Of a stretch of 64,000 nucleotides of DNA, positions 25,943 through 40,238 are shown in pieces. A program made the translations under genes and the position numbers. The notes under the pieces were generated by a model. The model worked only from the letters and a program-made list of their open reading frames with translations, was not told where the DNA came from and searched no databases. Position 1 is the first letter of the stretch. Every line of letters starts with the position of its first letter. The DNA comes from Pempheris klunzingeri. Lineage: Eukaryota > Chordata > Actinopteri > Acropomatiformes > Pempheridae. Location: positions 18,457,662-18,521,661 of the forward strand of contig NC_092031.1 in NCBI RefSeq assembly GCF_042242105.1, written 5' to 3'.

Positions 25943-26490
25943 CTGTAGGAACAGAAAAGACAATAAAAACATCAGTAAGTGTCAAACGGGCTCACCAGCA
26001 CACTGGAGGTGAATTTAAACGCCATGTCAGATCCAAGACAAAGATTTATTCCTCGAGGGTCAATCACAACAGAAATAACTGCTGGAGATAAAAGGAGATC
26101 AAACAAAACCACTGAAGATCAGGTTACACAAGAGATGCAGCAGAAATGTGCAGCACTCAGCTTGGGTTCAATAAGGTTCTCATTTCCGCAAGGATTTCAC
26201 AACCAGCGACCGATGACATCATAGCAGAGCAGGCTGAGCTGCCGCCGCTGCCGCTCAAAGACAACAAACTGCCTCTGCAGTTGGGCTGAGGCTGAGCTCC
26301 AGCTCGGCGTATGTGCACACAACATACAGCCGAAGTACATGAGAGAGCGTGTAGGCAAACTGTACACATCTGCTATGGATTAGCAGAAAAACAACAGGCT
26401 GAGAGCAGTGTAACACACTGTGGAGACGCTTCAAGGATCTTTATTGTCATTCCAGCACACATTTCCACATGAGATGGCACGAAATTAAGT

Positions 26491-26494
26491 AAAA
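26491..26494 (-). terminator. pol III terminator of tRNA-Ile
   Basis: TTTT on the minus strand, nine bases beyond the tRNA-Ile discriminator base, the minimal RNA polymerase III stop signal. Confidence 0.75.
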
Positions 26495-26503
26495 CCGATA
26501 ACA

Positions 26504-26597
26504 TGCTCCAGGTGAGGCTCGAACTCACAACCTCGGCATCACTCGCCTGCATACTGTCTTATAAGTACCGCGCGCTGACCGATTGCGCCACTGGAGC
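26504..26597 (-). tRNA. tRNA-Ile (UAU), intron-containing
   Basis: 94 bases. The acceptor stem GCTCCAG pairs with CTGGAGC, with discriminator A at 26504. The T-arm contains GTTCGAGCC, and the anticodon loop is CUUAUAA, giving UAU. A 20-base intron follows position 37 (AGACAGTATGCAGGCGAGTG), as in vertebrate tRNA-Ile(UAU) genes, which characteristically carry an intron. The anticodon stem CGGTA/TGCCG is intact. The gene lies inside gas7 intron 1 on the same strand as gas7. It decodes AUA codons after splicing and processing. Confidence 0.95.
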
Positions 26598-27510
26598 CAG
26601 ACGAAGTTCCTTATCAACTACAGTTTTGTTATCGGGGGTCCACGCCAAGTCATCCAAACACCCAGGAGAGGTTAGTTGTAGTAACTGCGAGGAAACTCAA
26701 GTCAAGTCGCTGCAGGCTGGATATATATTTACCAGAAGGATGAGGCTTTGCAGCAATCATGGACATTAATGGCCGTTCACTAAACCCCATCTCTGAGCAG
26801 CGACTGTCCAATCATAGCTTCACAAACATCGCTGGGCATGGAGGGCCTGCCAAGCTCTGGATTTGTCCAAGGGGCTAGTTAGAGTTATTTTAGTTAGAGG
26901 GTGCTGTCATTTTTAGTCTTTCCAAAAGCAAAAACGCAACAGCAAAAGTCTGAGGAATGGATTTGTCTGCTCTAGTGTTAGCTGCAGGCATAAGGACGTA
27001 TTAAAAAGTCAGCTGAGGACCATGTTGGCTCTGCCAGTGACACAAAAAAAGAAAGATCTATGTTCGCTGACCAGAAATGAGAAGTTGTTCCAAAATTTCA
27101 AAAATCAGTTTCGTTCTTTAAGTCCCTAAGGCTCAGCAAACGGTCACACTGAACATCAGATGAAGCTCGAAGAAAGCTATTAGGTGCTCCTGAACCAATC
27201 AGAGGGCTGCGGCCCGGTTCAGCTGTTTGATGCTGGAGAATGAGAGCAGGAAACTGCTGTGACTGAGGAAACCAGTAATCAGTAAAAGTCTTGGGAGGCC
27301 ACTGCAGAGATGCGTTTGGGTCAGAGTGGGTGATGGGTAAAGAAAGAGGAATGCTATACATTATCATAAGACACCGCCACACACCAGGGGGACGACAGAG
27401 AACATCAGCTCTAAGTAAACATTCTTTCATAGACATTTACGACTTCATCGCCCATTTCTTTTTTGGCATTTTTTTATCAAGTCTTATTAAACCGTGACAT
27501 TTAAGGCAGA

Positions 27511-27565
27511 CAAATGAGAGAGAGAGGAAGAGAGAGGGAGAGGGAGAGGGAGAGACAGAGAGAAG
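27511..27565. repeat. GAGAGG-type purine tract
   Basis: Imperfect GA/GGGAGA repeats, almost purely purine on the plus strand, in gas7 intron 1. Confidence 0.9.
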
Positions 27566-30500
27566 TATGACAAAAGTCACCAGCTGGAATCGAAGTAACA
27601 AACTAGTTTGGCTATGGAGACACCACCATCACTTATTTCTCAGTGGTAATTGGGCAGTAGTCAGTGCTGATTTAAGCACAAACTGTCCCTGGAGGTAAAA
27701 GCTGCATCACCTCATAGAATGAAGTCATTTTCGGCTGGAAGAGGAGAAAGGACAAAACCCAGAGCTCTCTGGCCCCACAGGACTGGAGAGTATGACTTAT
27801 GACTGCATGTAATTACTCAGGCTCTGACAGCCATGTTTTCTCTTTGATGGTCTTGGTGGTCACTGTTATATTTGTCCTTTGTGTGCCTTTGAGAAACCGA
27901 TTTGCTTAAATAGTCCAGTAATTTCCTACAGCAGTGAGAAGCACCCATGGATGTAACAATGTATAAGCCTCAGCATGCCACTAAAGAAAAGAAAGAGCTA
28001 TTTCCAACCATGTCAGTGACACAGGATCGCATGTTTATGTAGTGAGGAAGAAATGGAAGCGGAGAAAAGTCAATACGAGAGCCAAAACACAGATACAGTT
28101 ACAGTAGAGAGCTTCGGCACATGACTGTGTGCAGAGGCAAGGCGCCTTTCACTGGTTCCACACATGTTGCTCTAAGTCAAACAACATGGGTTATTATACA
28201 TCACTGCTCGAGTGCGTAAGTGGGTGAAAACACAGCAGAGCAGGCAATGAGTCAAAGCAGGAGAGGATTGGCTTAGACGTCACTAAGTACACCGGCTTCC
28301 ATCCAGTGAGCTTAGAGATGGATGGCATGGATAAACTCCTCTATTATACATTATATACTGAACTATACATATTGCATCATGGATATAAAGCATGATGAAG
28401 GGAATTTTGTTGGAAAATCAATGTCTCCCATATCTCCCATAATCTCCCATAACAACGGTTGACTGATCCAGGATCGGGTCTACCACACGCTGCGTTAACA
28501 AAAGACACTTGTGGGGTTTCTCTGCACTTCCTGGTTACTTTCCTGCTGGCGTCCTTCAGACACGTTGTTGTCAGGTCACATGTTGATTATCAGTGAAAAA
28601 AATCATGGCCGCAGTATTGTTTTTCTGTGAGCTCAGCAGAAGCAGGCAAAGACAGATGGGAGTGGGCCGCCTGCGGTCGTATGGACACGAATAATATGCA
28701 AAAACTTGGACGCGAACACATTTCAGGCTGTTGACTCAGTTCATTTGCAGTGCTACAATTAAACAAATCTCCCGGGTAGGTTCGTGTCTCCTGAAACATG
28801 CACAGATCTGCTTCAGACTGCAGCTTTGACTGAACGGCTCTAAACCCTCCTGCCTGACAGAGGTTTGTGACAGATCCGACAGTCCTGTCACACACATTAA
28901 AAAGCAGACGTGAGTGAGAGAATGAGAGCACCTTGGTGGTGGGAAGTGCGACGAATCTCAGAGCCAGCTTGTCTCGGCATATGCAACATTAAATAATGCA
29001 CCATTCCAGATGGTTAACCTTCTAAACCCCGCATTGCCTTTGGCTCCATACTCGCAGCATGCCAGAAAAGCCCCTGGCAGAGAACACAAGGACTCTTCCA
29101 GGCTGCCATGACTGAAGAGCAACCACAACAATCGCTGCTGCTGTCTGCGAGCGCCACAGACGCTCTCAACATGTCTGCGCTCCGGTCTGAGACGTGAACT
29201 TTTAATTGAGCCTGCGTTAGTCATGTGAGAAACGTGAAGATAAGATAGCAGAGTCTAGGAGCAATATTATTCTTAGCTGTAGATTGTGAGCTGGTGAAAT
29301 GTGCTTTAATTAAAATGTCACCATCAGATCTTAAATATGATCAACACGAGGGAGATGGGTTTTTCCCTCTTTTTCTAATTATGCCTCAACTTGTCTCAGC
29401 TACTTCAGTTAATATTTCATACAGTTGCCTTTCTTTTTTTGGCCTTTATTAGACAGGTGATAGTAAAGTATGGGGTACAACTATGGGGACAGAGAAAAGA
29501 ATGACAAACAACCAAAGACCCAGTATGCTTCTTAGCAAAACCCTGATTTTACGACGACACTACATGACAGAACATAACCCTAACGCAGCTTCTTAAGAAT
29601 GAAGCGTCTATGACTGGAGCTCCCACACTGGAAATCGTCGGAGAGGAATCTCAGTGTGGTGAAGTTACTGTTGGTGGAGAAATGAGTGACTGATGTGGTG
29701 GATCTCTCTCTCTCTCTGACTCTGAGGGACTCAAAACTCTGACTTTGGATGTTTACAGTAGTTACGACTGAAGTCCATCTGTTGGTCTTTATTGCCCCTG
29801 AGGGGGAACTTTGGGTTCTCAGTTCTGATGTCATAAAAACAGTGAAAAAACTATTAAGACACAATTAACTATTCTGACGGAAAAAAAAGGAATTCCCCAC
29901 AGAGCAGCCTGCCCAGATTGCGACTTAAATGAGACACTGAACAGGGAAACAGCTTTGGTGCAACAGACAATGTGGAGCCCCAATCAATATTTCTATACGA
30001 CAAATGGATCATCTGATTATGTCTAATCATCTGACTGTCAAAGTGAATTGCCGCAGACTCTTTACGCCTCTCGGCTCTACGGAACGTTGCGGCACCTTTC
30101 AGCTCGTTGTTTTGGTTTTACAGCCCAGAGTTTAACCGTTTTAGCTCACAGCGCTCGGGAAGCTTCCACGGCGAGCTCCAATAAAGCCACCGCCTTATCA
30201 GTGCCACGCAGCAGACAGACAAAGAATCAATAATCAACATAAATGCCTCAAGTGGCCAGAAAGAAACAATATCTTTATGTAAATCAGCAGCTGCTCTAAC
30301 AAGCTACAAAAAAAAGCTTCATAAATCTAAAATCTAAATAAACGTGGTTCAAATGTAAAATAGCTTGATTTAACTGTTGGGTCCTGAGATCCTTCAGGAT
30401 ATTTGGACCCTTCCTTTAATCAAAGTTAACTTGGCTTCAAAATGTAATATGTCAAATGTTTATGATGCTACAAAAGCAGAAACCAAATACTTCACTGGTC

Positions 30501-33401
30501 TACATGGTATCATAAACAGATCCCAGCATTTTCTTTCTCATATTAGAGATTTTTCCCACACTCACCCTCAAACACAGGCAGCATCGCTTATTATGGAAAA
30601 CAAAATACCTCATGGTCTCTCTATTTCAGTGACACTGGCTCCCTGCCTGGAAAACCAGGAATCGTTTGTTAAATTCCCTCCGAAAATGCCTTTAAATAAA
30701 TAACCAGTGTTGCTGTGAGGCCAGTCAGAGAATAACAGTGTAGTAAAGTCGGCGGTTAGCCCTTCACCTGGATTTTAACGGCCTCAGCTGAGACCTGCAG
30801 GAGCGATTCTGAATGTTCCTCCTTTAGAGAAGTTCAAACCCAGAGCATCGCCTAAACTCTGGTGAAAATTCTGACATAATTAAGTAATTTACTGAATGAA
30901 AGGGGACAGAGGAGAGAAGTGGGGGTGCTGACATCAGTAAAAGGTGAGGAGGGTGAAACAAATAACAGAAACAAATCACTGGATCCAAAATCAGCTCTCT
31001 GAAGAGTTCACTGAGTTCATAAATTAACATAAGTCAGTAACTAGGGTGTTATTCACAAAATCCATGGGACAATAGAATGAATGGTGACCGTGGCTCACTG
31101 TAACATACAACATAAAGTTCATTCTCCTACTGACGTCAGAGGAATAAGTATTTTTAGCCTTATAGATTTGGAGCTCTCTCCACCATTGAGCAACAACTGA
31201 GCAGCAGGTCAGCAGCGCCGCTACACAGACACCGATTGTCCTTAAAAGGTGAGTCATCAGATGCAACTGTCGGATTGTGAATAGCTGGTCACCCACTCAG
31301 TGGCTGTGTGGAGGAGGACCAACATGCAACCTCAGTGGTCCAGAGTTTCGACAGACTGGATTAGTGGACAGGACTGACGTTTAGCTGAGTGACTCAGTAC
31401 CTCCTGACTTGTGACAGAATGTGTGTGTGTGTGTAACTGCGTGTGAAACAGTCTTTATGCCATGTAGTACTGGATCTCGTTGTTGTGTGTCTAACCCGAC
31501 CTCTGGTGACCCCTGTGGAAACATCTGGATCTGGGAAGAGGAGAGTCTGCGGGGGTCAAGGTCTGTCAGAGCAGCTGTTCGGTTTCGCGGAGGGGTTTCT
31601 GAGCGTGAACACGTGAGCTGATGCGATACTTGAGCTGTAAATGATGTGGAAATGATCCTTGACTACAGCACCGGGAGCAGTCTTGTCCTGTTTTCTATTT
31701 TCTGGAGGAATACTCCCGGTACCATTCATCATTTCAGTATCAAATACTCACAGCCGACCCCTGGCAATGCACTCATATCAGCTTTCTACATCATGCGAGT
31801 CAGCAAAGACGACAAGCTGTGACTGGGCGGGGTGCAAAGCGTCGTCTGCCATGTGACTCGGCCAAGTTACGCCAAAAGTGTCCGACTACGGTCACCTTAT
31901 CCGACACAGAAAAAGACAAAAATGTAAGGCGGTGTGATCTCCACATAACATGGCTGAAGGTTTAACTGACTGTGTCATCAAATGAAACTGAACAAGTCAT
32001 GAACAACCTGTGAGCTCCCTCATATCCTGCTTGGGCTTTACCAAAGATAAGGTTTTCCAAATGAGGCCCCGGGGATACCCGCAAGATGTCCTCAGTGCAA
32101 CAACTATCATTCTATCATGAAACAAGAGCGTGCTGCATGCTTTGTCTGCTCTGCCGCACTGTTAAGACGTTTCATACGGTATACAGGCTTGCACGTCTTG
32201 AAGAGAAACCAAACAAATTCCAGCTGTATACATACTGGAGCCGAGCTGTAAACAGCCACAAGCAAGCACACAGCCACAAACACAAAGTCTTTTTTATGAT
32301 GAGATGCAGACGGACGGAGAGAGTGGGTCTTCTCTAGTCTAGTTCCTACTAAAATTGTAGCGAGGTGCACAGAGCTGCGACGGTCCCTCCCCGCTCTCCT
32401 ACCTGCAGAGTGTCGACCAAAGGGTGTGACAGACAGGGGAAGTGTCTGTTTCCTATTATTCGCTCATAACATACCTCCACCTTTCCTTTCTGTGGCACCA
32501 CTGTCATATCTAAAACCCCCCCCCGCCAGGTCACCGAGAAGTTCACACACAAGTGCTGATACTAGTGTCTGAGCGAAAAGGGACACAGCTGCTGAGCCGG
32601 TGCTGCAAATACTGACACACAAATGGAACACTGGCTTAGACTTAGATTAGTTGTCACTGATTAATAACAGTCTGAGGCCTGTTGAATCTACAAGAGATGA
32701 GGTTTAGACATGTCTAGAGACATAAAGTAAGTTGGTTTATTTCTAAGCCGTATTATTTATCCCTATGAATTATTTATCTCTATGCTGAGACAATTAGTTG
32801 ATGAATTAGTCAATCGACAGAAACTACTATACTAATCAATTAAACGCTAAATGCTGATGAGACATTCTGAGTATTAGTTTTTGGAGAAAACAGACTTATT
32901 GTGTAAAACAAGCCACAACGAAAGCTAAAGCCGATTACTCCATGATTCTTTTCACTCCTGTGGCTTTTTATTATTCTAATTTTCATTTGGGGTGAGCATG
33001 TTTTTAACACCACTGTGTTACCACTACAACATGCGGTTTGAATGACATAAACAGGAAGCGGAATGCAGCCATGGAGTCAGTGAGTTGCTGTGATGCTGCG
33101 CTGGCTACTAGAAGTTCCCAGAAGTGCGCTGTAACAATGGACGCACAGACAACAATCGACTGGAATAGTTCTGATAGTGAAGAAGAATGTGATGATTGTG
33201 AGGAATGATCAGAGGTTATAAGGGGCATGTTTTTCCATATGGTCTCTGAACACACTGTACTGGACATTGGGGACACCAGTGGAAGAAGTAAGTAGCCCTG
33301 ATCTCAGCATGTCCTGATTTGACTAAATTATGACAGGAATCAGGTGCAAAGGGGTTAACTTGGGTCCTGCGTTGAATTTTTTTACTTGTAATGGGCTAAA
33401 C

Positions 33402-33545
33402 CAGGGCTGTTCAGTTCCAGCCCTGGAGGGCCGGGGCCCTGCAGGCTTTTGTTCCTCCCAAGCAGGTAATAAGCTACACCTGATCTCGTCGGGGAGGAAC
33501 GAAGAGCTGCAGGACTCCGGCTCCTCCAGGACTGGAACTGAACAG
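33402..33545. mobile_element. hAT-like palindromic MITE
   Basis: The first about 70 bases (CAGGGCTGTTCAGTTCCAG, GGAGGGCC, CCTGCAGGCTTTTGTTCCTCC) match the reverse complement of the last about 70 (GGAACGAAGAGCTGCAGG, GGCTCCTCCAGGACTGG, AACTGAACAG). It is therefore a short element made almost entirely of its terminal inverted repeats. The CAGGG start is typical of hAT-related MITEs. The last few terminal bases at the right end are missing, and I see no clear 8-bp target duplication. Confidence 0.75.
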
Positions 33546-36500
33546 ATGCAAGAAGGATCCGACTACCTGATTTTAGAAAACTTCCTTTAGAAAAACATTC
33601 CTTTTAGAAATCAGGAAGTTTGATTGCTTCTAATATAAAACATGAATGTAACATTTTCATCCCAACATATGCAGTACTGCAGCTTCAGGCTGAGATCTCA
33701 GTATTTGGTGCTCAAATCCCTCAAATGACCCACACCAAGCAAGGACATTAACTAACAGAAACCCCTGAGAGCCGCAGAACCATATCTGTTATCGACCGGC
33801 CCCAGTGGAGACTGTAACCTCTGACGCTGAGCCGAGAGTTCCCAACCCTCTGGGATCACTCCGCCGATGTTTCGGCCTCATGTGACAAATACAGCCAGGG
33901 AGAAATTTCTCACACGTACGTTTGGCCGCTGACTACTTGACCTAGAGAGAAGAATGTGTCAAGATATGGCAAGACTGAGGCGGAGTGAATGGAGGAGGAG
34001 GAGTGAGAGAGTGAGGCAGGCCTTGGAGGCAGACAGAGAGACACGGAGAGGGATGTGAACGGTGACGGGGGCTGCGGTCCATATCTTTATTTGGGAGACA
34101 TTGTTTTGGTTTGGGTAGATGTGGGAGCATGAAGCGAAGCCACATTCCCACATGTAGAGACACTTCAGACACTCGGAGAGGAGGAGAGATGCACTCACAC
34201 ATATATATACTGTACAAGCACATACACGCCCACGCAAACTGTCATTAGTGTCTGCTCAGCGTCTCAGCACTGTGTACATGTGTGTTAGAGCGGTCAGCAC
34301 TGCTAACAAAGCCCGTTTTGTTCCCATCCAGCGCGTGTGAATTTCTCGAGCTTTGTCCGTCTCTCGTTCAAGCTTCTGCTTCTGCCGTCTGAGACGGGAC
34401 CACTGTGACAGACACCGTGCACTGCATATGAAGGAGCGTGCTCTCCAGTGGGCAGATCTTATCTGCACAGGCCTGCTTATGTTCTCAGGATCAGATATGG
34501 CAGCATGTCAATGTGCTGTTCTGCTTTCCACTCGAGCACTGAGCCTGACTGCTTCACTCAGCTGGTGCAGCTGCAGGCGTCCTGGTAGGATCCGTGTGCA
34601 GCCTGATTCTTGAGAGTGCACGCCAGCGGTTAACACTGGGTGTATACTGTAGGGAAATATCAACTGGTTTGTAACTCCGTGGTTTCATTGATCTGGGTTT
34701 CCCCCCTCCAAATGTCCCAAGTGCCCCCCCCCCATTCTTCAAAGCACCAAAAGCTTGTTGTAAGCTACGAATCACATACTTTAATGTATGTAATATTGTG
34801 ATCAATGCTTAATGCAGATTAAGATCTCACACATGAGCATTAAATTCAGCACTGATGTAATTCTGATGGATTCATCAACCCTCAGGGCGCACTGGAGCAG
34901 GTGACAGCTGAGTGTGAGGCAGCTAGAATGAGAGTCACCCCCCCCCCCGAGCATGAGGCCATGGTGCTTTGCCAGAAAATGGTGGACCGCTCGCTGCTAA
35001 GTGGGAACTGAGTTGTCGCCCCAAAGTGAGGGACTTGTTTGTGCTTGTCTCTTGACTTGGGAATCTTTCATTCTTTATACAACTACAACCGACTGCATCA
35101 CCACACTGGGCTGCTCAAAAGCTCGGCTCTGTGACTCACGGAGTCTCAACCTTCTTTACGATGAAGACTGTGGGTTCGACAGGTGGTCTGGTGCGGTGAT
35201 GGCGGGCGTTGTAACGGACTGGGATGGTGAAGAGGGAGATCAGTTCCGTGTCAGTCTGCGTTCTACCTCATCAGTTCTGGGTAATGACCTAAAGACTGAG
35301 AGCTCAGACAAAACCAACTGAAATAGGTTTCATTCACAAGTTGTCCACACAAATCATCATCAGCAGCAGCAGCTGTGTTTGAACACCATAGCTGCCACGT
35401 GGGAGCGCTGCCTCGACACATGATCACATGATTTCTGGACGTGCCCTTAAACCACATATCAAACTATACATCGAAGAAGTGAATACTCCAATTCACAGAC
35501 TTCTGCTATTGAAGCTCAGCTCAGCCCAACAAAGCTAAATATATGCAGGGGATTCAGACTGAGAACAGAACCGATCCATCAAGTTTCCCTGCGCCTCTTT
35601 GAACCATTTCAGGCCAGCGATCCCTGCGCATTAACATTTACAGAGCACTGCAGAGGAGCGTTTCACTAGACTTTGGCCAAATTCCATTGGTATGAAGTAA
35701 AAAAACTGGGAGAATGAGGCCAGAGTTGAAAATAACTGTAATTACTTTTAAACTGAGCTAATGTTTTTCAGACTGTACCTCAAAATAGCCAAGCTGGGGT
35801 AGGCTAGGCCCAAAGAGATTAAAATAGTTCCCTCTGCCACCATAAGCTAAATCTGGTAACACGGTATTATTGGTTATGATATTAATCATACTTACTTTAA
35901 ATGTTCCCACCTAACGCCAGTCTTAAAGCCCTCTCTTTGCTTGTTGCTATGCATTGAAGCATTGTCTCTATGACAGCCCACCGTGACCGCTCTGCTGCTA
36001 AATGTGTGAAAAACCTCAAACATAATCTTCAGTGTCAAAATAAACACCAGATTGTGGTTAATGCGGCGCTATCAGAGGTTCACAGTCATTCAGCTGAGGT
36101 TTCACAGCTTCACATGAGTAAGTTCCATGACCAGAAATGACGGTGTTTTGGTATGACGTCAGCGCGCAAGGGTGCAGGGGAAGCACCTGGCTGTGTGCTG
36201 GTGGCTCTACAGCAGTGGGCTGACCCCCGGCATTCCACCATGGGGATTATGCCAGGCTAAATCACCATCCAAACCTCTGCTGGAAGCACACCCCCTCCAC
36301 ACACACACACACACTCACTCTCTGCTCTACAGTTTCATAATAAACACAGCTGACACTCTACCAGGAGAAGCATCAGGGAAACAAAGTGCTTCTCCATAAT
36401 TCACGGCTAATTGCTTACAGTAGTTCCCCTGGCTACAGAGAGTCATAGTGGCACACGGTGATTCACACTGAAGAGAAACAATACATGATGCTGTAATAAT

Positions 36501-39500
36501 AATGTTAACCGAATATTAAAATTTGGGAACGTCAACATTACATCATCTTCACATGGACTTCAAATTGCTGTGGAGGAAAAAAAACGTCTCATTCGACTGT
36601 ACAGGACGTGGCAGCCTGCACTCAGCGTATTTAATCCATATGAAGTCGTCGGGGGGGGGGTCTCCCTCCAGATGGCCCCTGGCAGGCCCAGCTGCAGGCT
36701 TCTATTACATGTTAACTGCCCGTGTTGATATTTCAGCACTTGTAGAGGAGTCCTGATTTGTTATGGAAATGCCACATTTAGCCTCAGAGCAACAAGAGTG
36801 TTTAACTGCCCTCTGACCAGTCGTTAAAGGCCATAACCCCAGTGTGTGTCCCCCACCTAGCGAAATAAACTAGTTTTACTATGTGCCCCCAAGGCTTTGA
36901 CAGATTGTCTAGTAACATCAGCCCCACCAGCAGCTGATGTGATGTCTGTTGAGAAACGCCAGTCGTTGAGCAACACACTCAAGTGGAAGCTTGGGTGACA
37001 ATGACCCATCATCTTCATTTTCAGTTCTTCTTTCTTTCTGATTAATCATTCGGTGTATGTCCGAAAATAGCCATGAATGCCCTTTACACATTCAAAGTGC
37101 TTGTTTTGTCGAGCCAACAGTCCAAAGATCTTCTATTTGATAACATAGAATCAGCAAATTTGCTATCTATGTCAATTGACCCATCGATAAATCAAGTCAT
37201 TCTTTTCATCTCTAATGGAAGCCCTCTCCCAAAGTAACATGAAAGGTAAAGGTAGGGATGATTGAAATATAAATGCTGAATATAATGCTCACCAAACCAA
37301 ATTCCTGTCTTAATTGACATTCCTGTTCCTAAACCCACATCATGCCGACGTCATGAGATATTAGGCCTTATTCTAATCATGCAACAACAAGTGTACAGCG
37401 GAGGCTCTTTGATAAGGACTGTGAGGGCGTCTCCAAGTCCACATCCTCCTTGGTTTGCAGCAGCAAAGTGCAAAATAGCTGGGTGAGGTGGGCTATAGAT
37501 TAGAGGGTGTGATGATTACTGAATACGCTCTCAGCCAATCACACCACTCTGAAACAGCTCAGCCAATCACAGTGAAGCATGACAACAATAGCTTAACAAA
37601 TGAAATGACACTTCTTTAGGAAATCAGAAATAAATACATTGCCTTTTTTTTTTAGCCTCCTCTATTTCCCTGCTGTTAACGGTCATAATCATGTTGTGCC
37701 GTGTGATGCAGCGGCGTTAACACCGTTATGCATCTCAAGAACAAAACATGAAATGTGATAAAACTGCAGAGAAAGTCTGCGAGGAGGCTGCGATGAATGA
37801 CGTCTCCTGCACAAAGAGCAGAATCCTGAGTTATAGCGGAGCAGTCTGTGTGCAGAGCTGTGTGTGGTGATTCTGTGGCAGCCTGGTGTCATCTGCGTGT
37901 GATTTAACGAAGGTAAACACAGCGGACAGTGTGTGCGAAGGCGCTGAACTCTTACACAGCACTTCTCCAATCAGAGGCTGCAGATTCATCAGCATATATG
38001 TCCCTCCACTTTGAGTTATTAAATCAGAATTAACCAATTAATCACTCTCATAATTCTGACTTGCTTGTCATTGTCATATTATTGTCCCTTTTCTTTTTTC
38101 CTTGGCAAGAATGGGCTTCCACAGGAAAACCTAAAGGCCATTTTCCTGACAAGTATTTATCTCTATCAGCTAATTGAGCCCTGCCACATAGTTTGGATTT
38201 AATCCTGCGGTTCAGAATGCAGAATCTAATTACTGTATAATGCCAAGAGGCTTTGAGAAACCTGCCAGTGTTGATCCAGTGAAAAGTAGCAACCAGGCGG
38301 CAAAACTCTGCCGGTGTCTGCCGCTGCGCTCAAACACATCAGCCCTGTCACATGAATCCGCAGTTATTCAAGGATCATTCAAGGTTTGAAGTCAAACCTC
38401 TGCATGTTTCATAGCTGTTGCTAAAACACAGAAACTGTAGAATGGAGGAGAATGGAAAGGAATCAACTGTCCTTTGCACCAAGGTGAAAAATATCCCCTC
38501 TCTGACGTAGGTAAAAACTGAAGGGCTCCTGAACCGCATAAAGAGGAAAACGGTGGAGCACAGTAATTAGACATTACTCCATGGAATGATGGAGTAAGAG
38601 CAGTAACATCAATGCATCCAAGTGTGTTTTAGACAATATCCTGCATTGAGCTGCTGGGTGACGTCACAGAGTCATCAGGCTTCATCGTGGACGGTTTTCA
38701 GCTGCTGCTTTACTTTTGTTCTTAGTGCTTTCTTCTCACTTCCCCCTCATTAGGTGAAAAGTGAGGACTAATGGGCCTAACGCTGACATGACTTACTGTC
38801 ATCATGACTCATGATGCTCTGGTGGTTGTCATAGTTACTCCAGAAACACAATATTCTCTGGAGTAGATGAGAGAACATTTCATACACGTCACATTGTACG
38901 TTAGAGATCTCAACTAAACCTGATGTCCACTGAGTTCTGGTTCTGGGCTGGTGCTAGTGCTAGTGCCCATTCACAGGTAGCTCAATTTACAAATGTTCAC
39001 TCTAAAAACCAATTCAGACGACCTATTGCCACTTAATTAAATTCATGGCTGCAAGATAAAAATTCTAATTTATTGATTCAGATAACATCGCCTGGACAAA
39101 TTCAGACAGTTAAGACCGTAAAGGACATGTACACTCGACAAACACAATACAAAGGAGATTTTCAAGGTGAGCATCATTTCATTTCTACATAAATTGTACA
39201 ACAGGAGTTATTTTGGGCATATTCTCAACCGTGATGACCAGTAGTGGACTGATGGAATATGTTATTGTACTAAACGTAGCACTAGTCATACTAAGCAGGG
39301 CAATCTGGCTATTCAACCCTTTAGTTATCAGAGAGAACTTTTCATTGGTACTGTGGGGAGGATTCAATGTTTGCATATTCATGTACATGGTGAACTCTAA
39401 ATGCATTCACAGACAAGTGGAACTTGAACTGTGTTGGTGAAAAAAGTTTCTCATGCTATCTCATACATCTGAGCAACCACCTGCTCACATCTGTCAATGA

Positions 39501-39577
39501 CTACAGAAGACATCATCTCCTTTACTTTTGTGAAACTTCAACGAAGAGTTCTATTTGATTTAAAATACTCTTGTCCA

Positions 39578-39800
39578 CTTGCTTCTCAGGATTAGGATGA
39601 GAAGATCAATGTCTGTTCGTTATGTACAGGCCTGGAGTGAGAAAATGATTAGCCTAGCTTAGCATTAGGACTACAAAACACACTATCAATGCAGCTAAGG
39701 CTCATCGCTGATCACCTTCTATCTTGTTTCTTTAATGTGCACATAAACAGAAGTATAAAAATGACAATTTGTGGTTTCAGGGGGAGTTACTGTACACGCG
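39578..39800 (+). repeat. dispersed teleost repeat (GGAGTAGTTCA type), copy 2
   Basis: Contains GATGAGAAGATCAATGTCTG, TTAGCCTAGCTTAGCATTAG, and the diagnostic tail TATAAAAATGACAATTTGTG then GTTTCAGGGGGAGTTACTG. It is the 5'-truncated counterpart of the copy at 25201. The Harbinger-like MITE follows about 40 bases downstream. Confidence 0.6.
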
Positions 39801-39836
39801 ACAAACAACAGACCGGACCGTCGGACTGCTTGTCTC

Positions 39837-40238
39837 TTATGGCGCTTTTCCACTAGCACCTACTAGTGCCTAGGGTTTTCCACTAGACATACTACTACAT
39901 ACCACTAGACGTACTTTTTTAGTACCCACTCGGCCGGGGTCCCAAGCGAGCTGAGTCGAGCTGAAAATGTGACGTCGACAGACTGCAGGCCACTGATTGG
40001 CCAGAGTGACGTCACTGGATGAGTCGTGTGTGACTTGTTAACAAGAATCAAACCCGCCATTTTTAAAACCCTGGCAACAGCGACCGGGCGTTTTTATTAT
40101 TTCTGTAAACGAGGTAAATGGAGTTTCGGGCCGCCTTGCTATGACGACCCCGTCCACGTTGAGGTACGCAATTGTAATGGAAAATGACCCAAATCGAGGC
40201 GAGTAGTGCTAAAACTGTGTAATGGAAAAGCGCCATTA
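39837..40238. mobile_element. PIF/Harbinger-like MITE with TTA target duplication
   Basis: A 396-bp element (39840-40235) bounded by inverted repeats. Left end is TGGCGCTTTTCCACTA; the reverse complement of the right end is TGGCGCTTTTCCATTA. It is flanked on both sides by TTA (39837-39839 and 40236-40238), the 3-bp target duplication expected of PIF/Harbinger transposases. It has no open frame of note, so it is non-autonomous. Confidence 0.85.
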
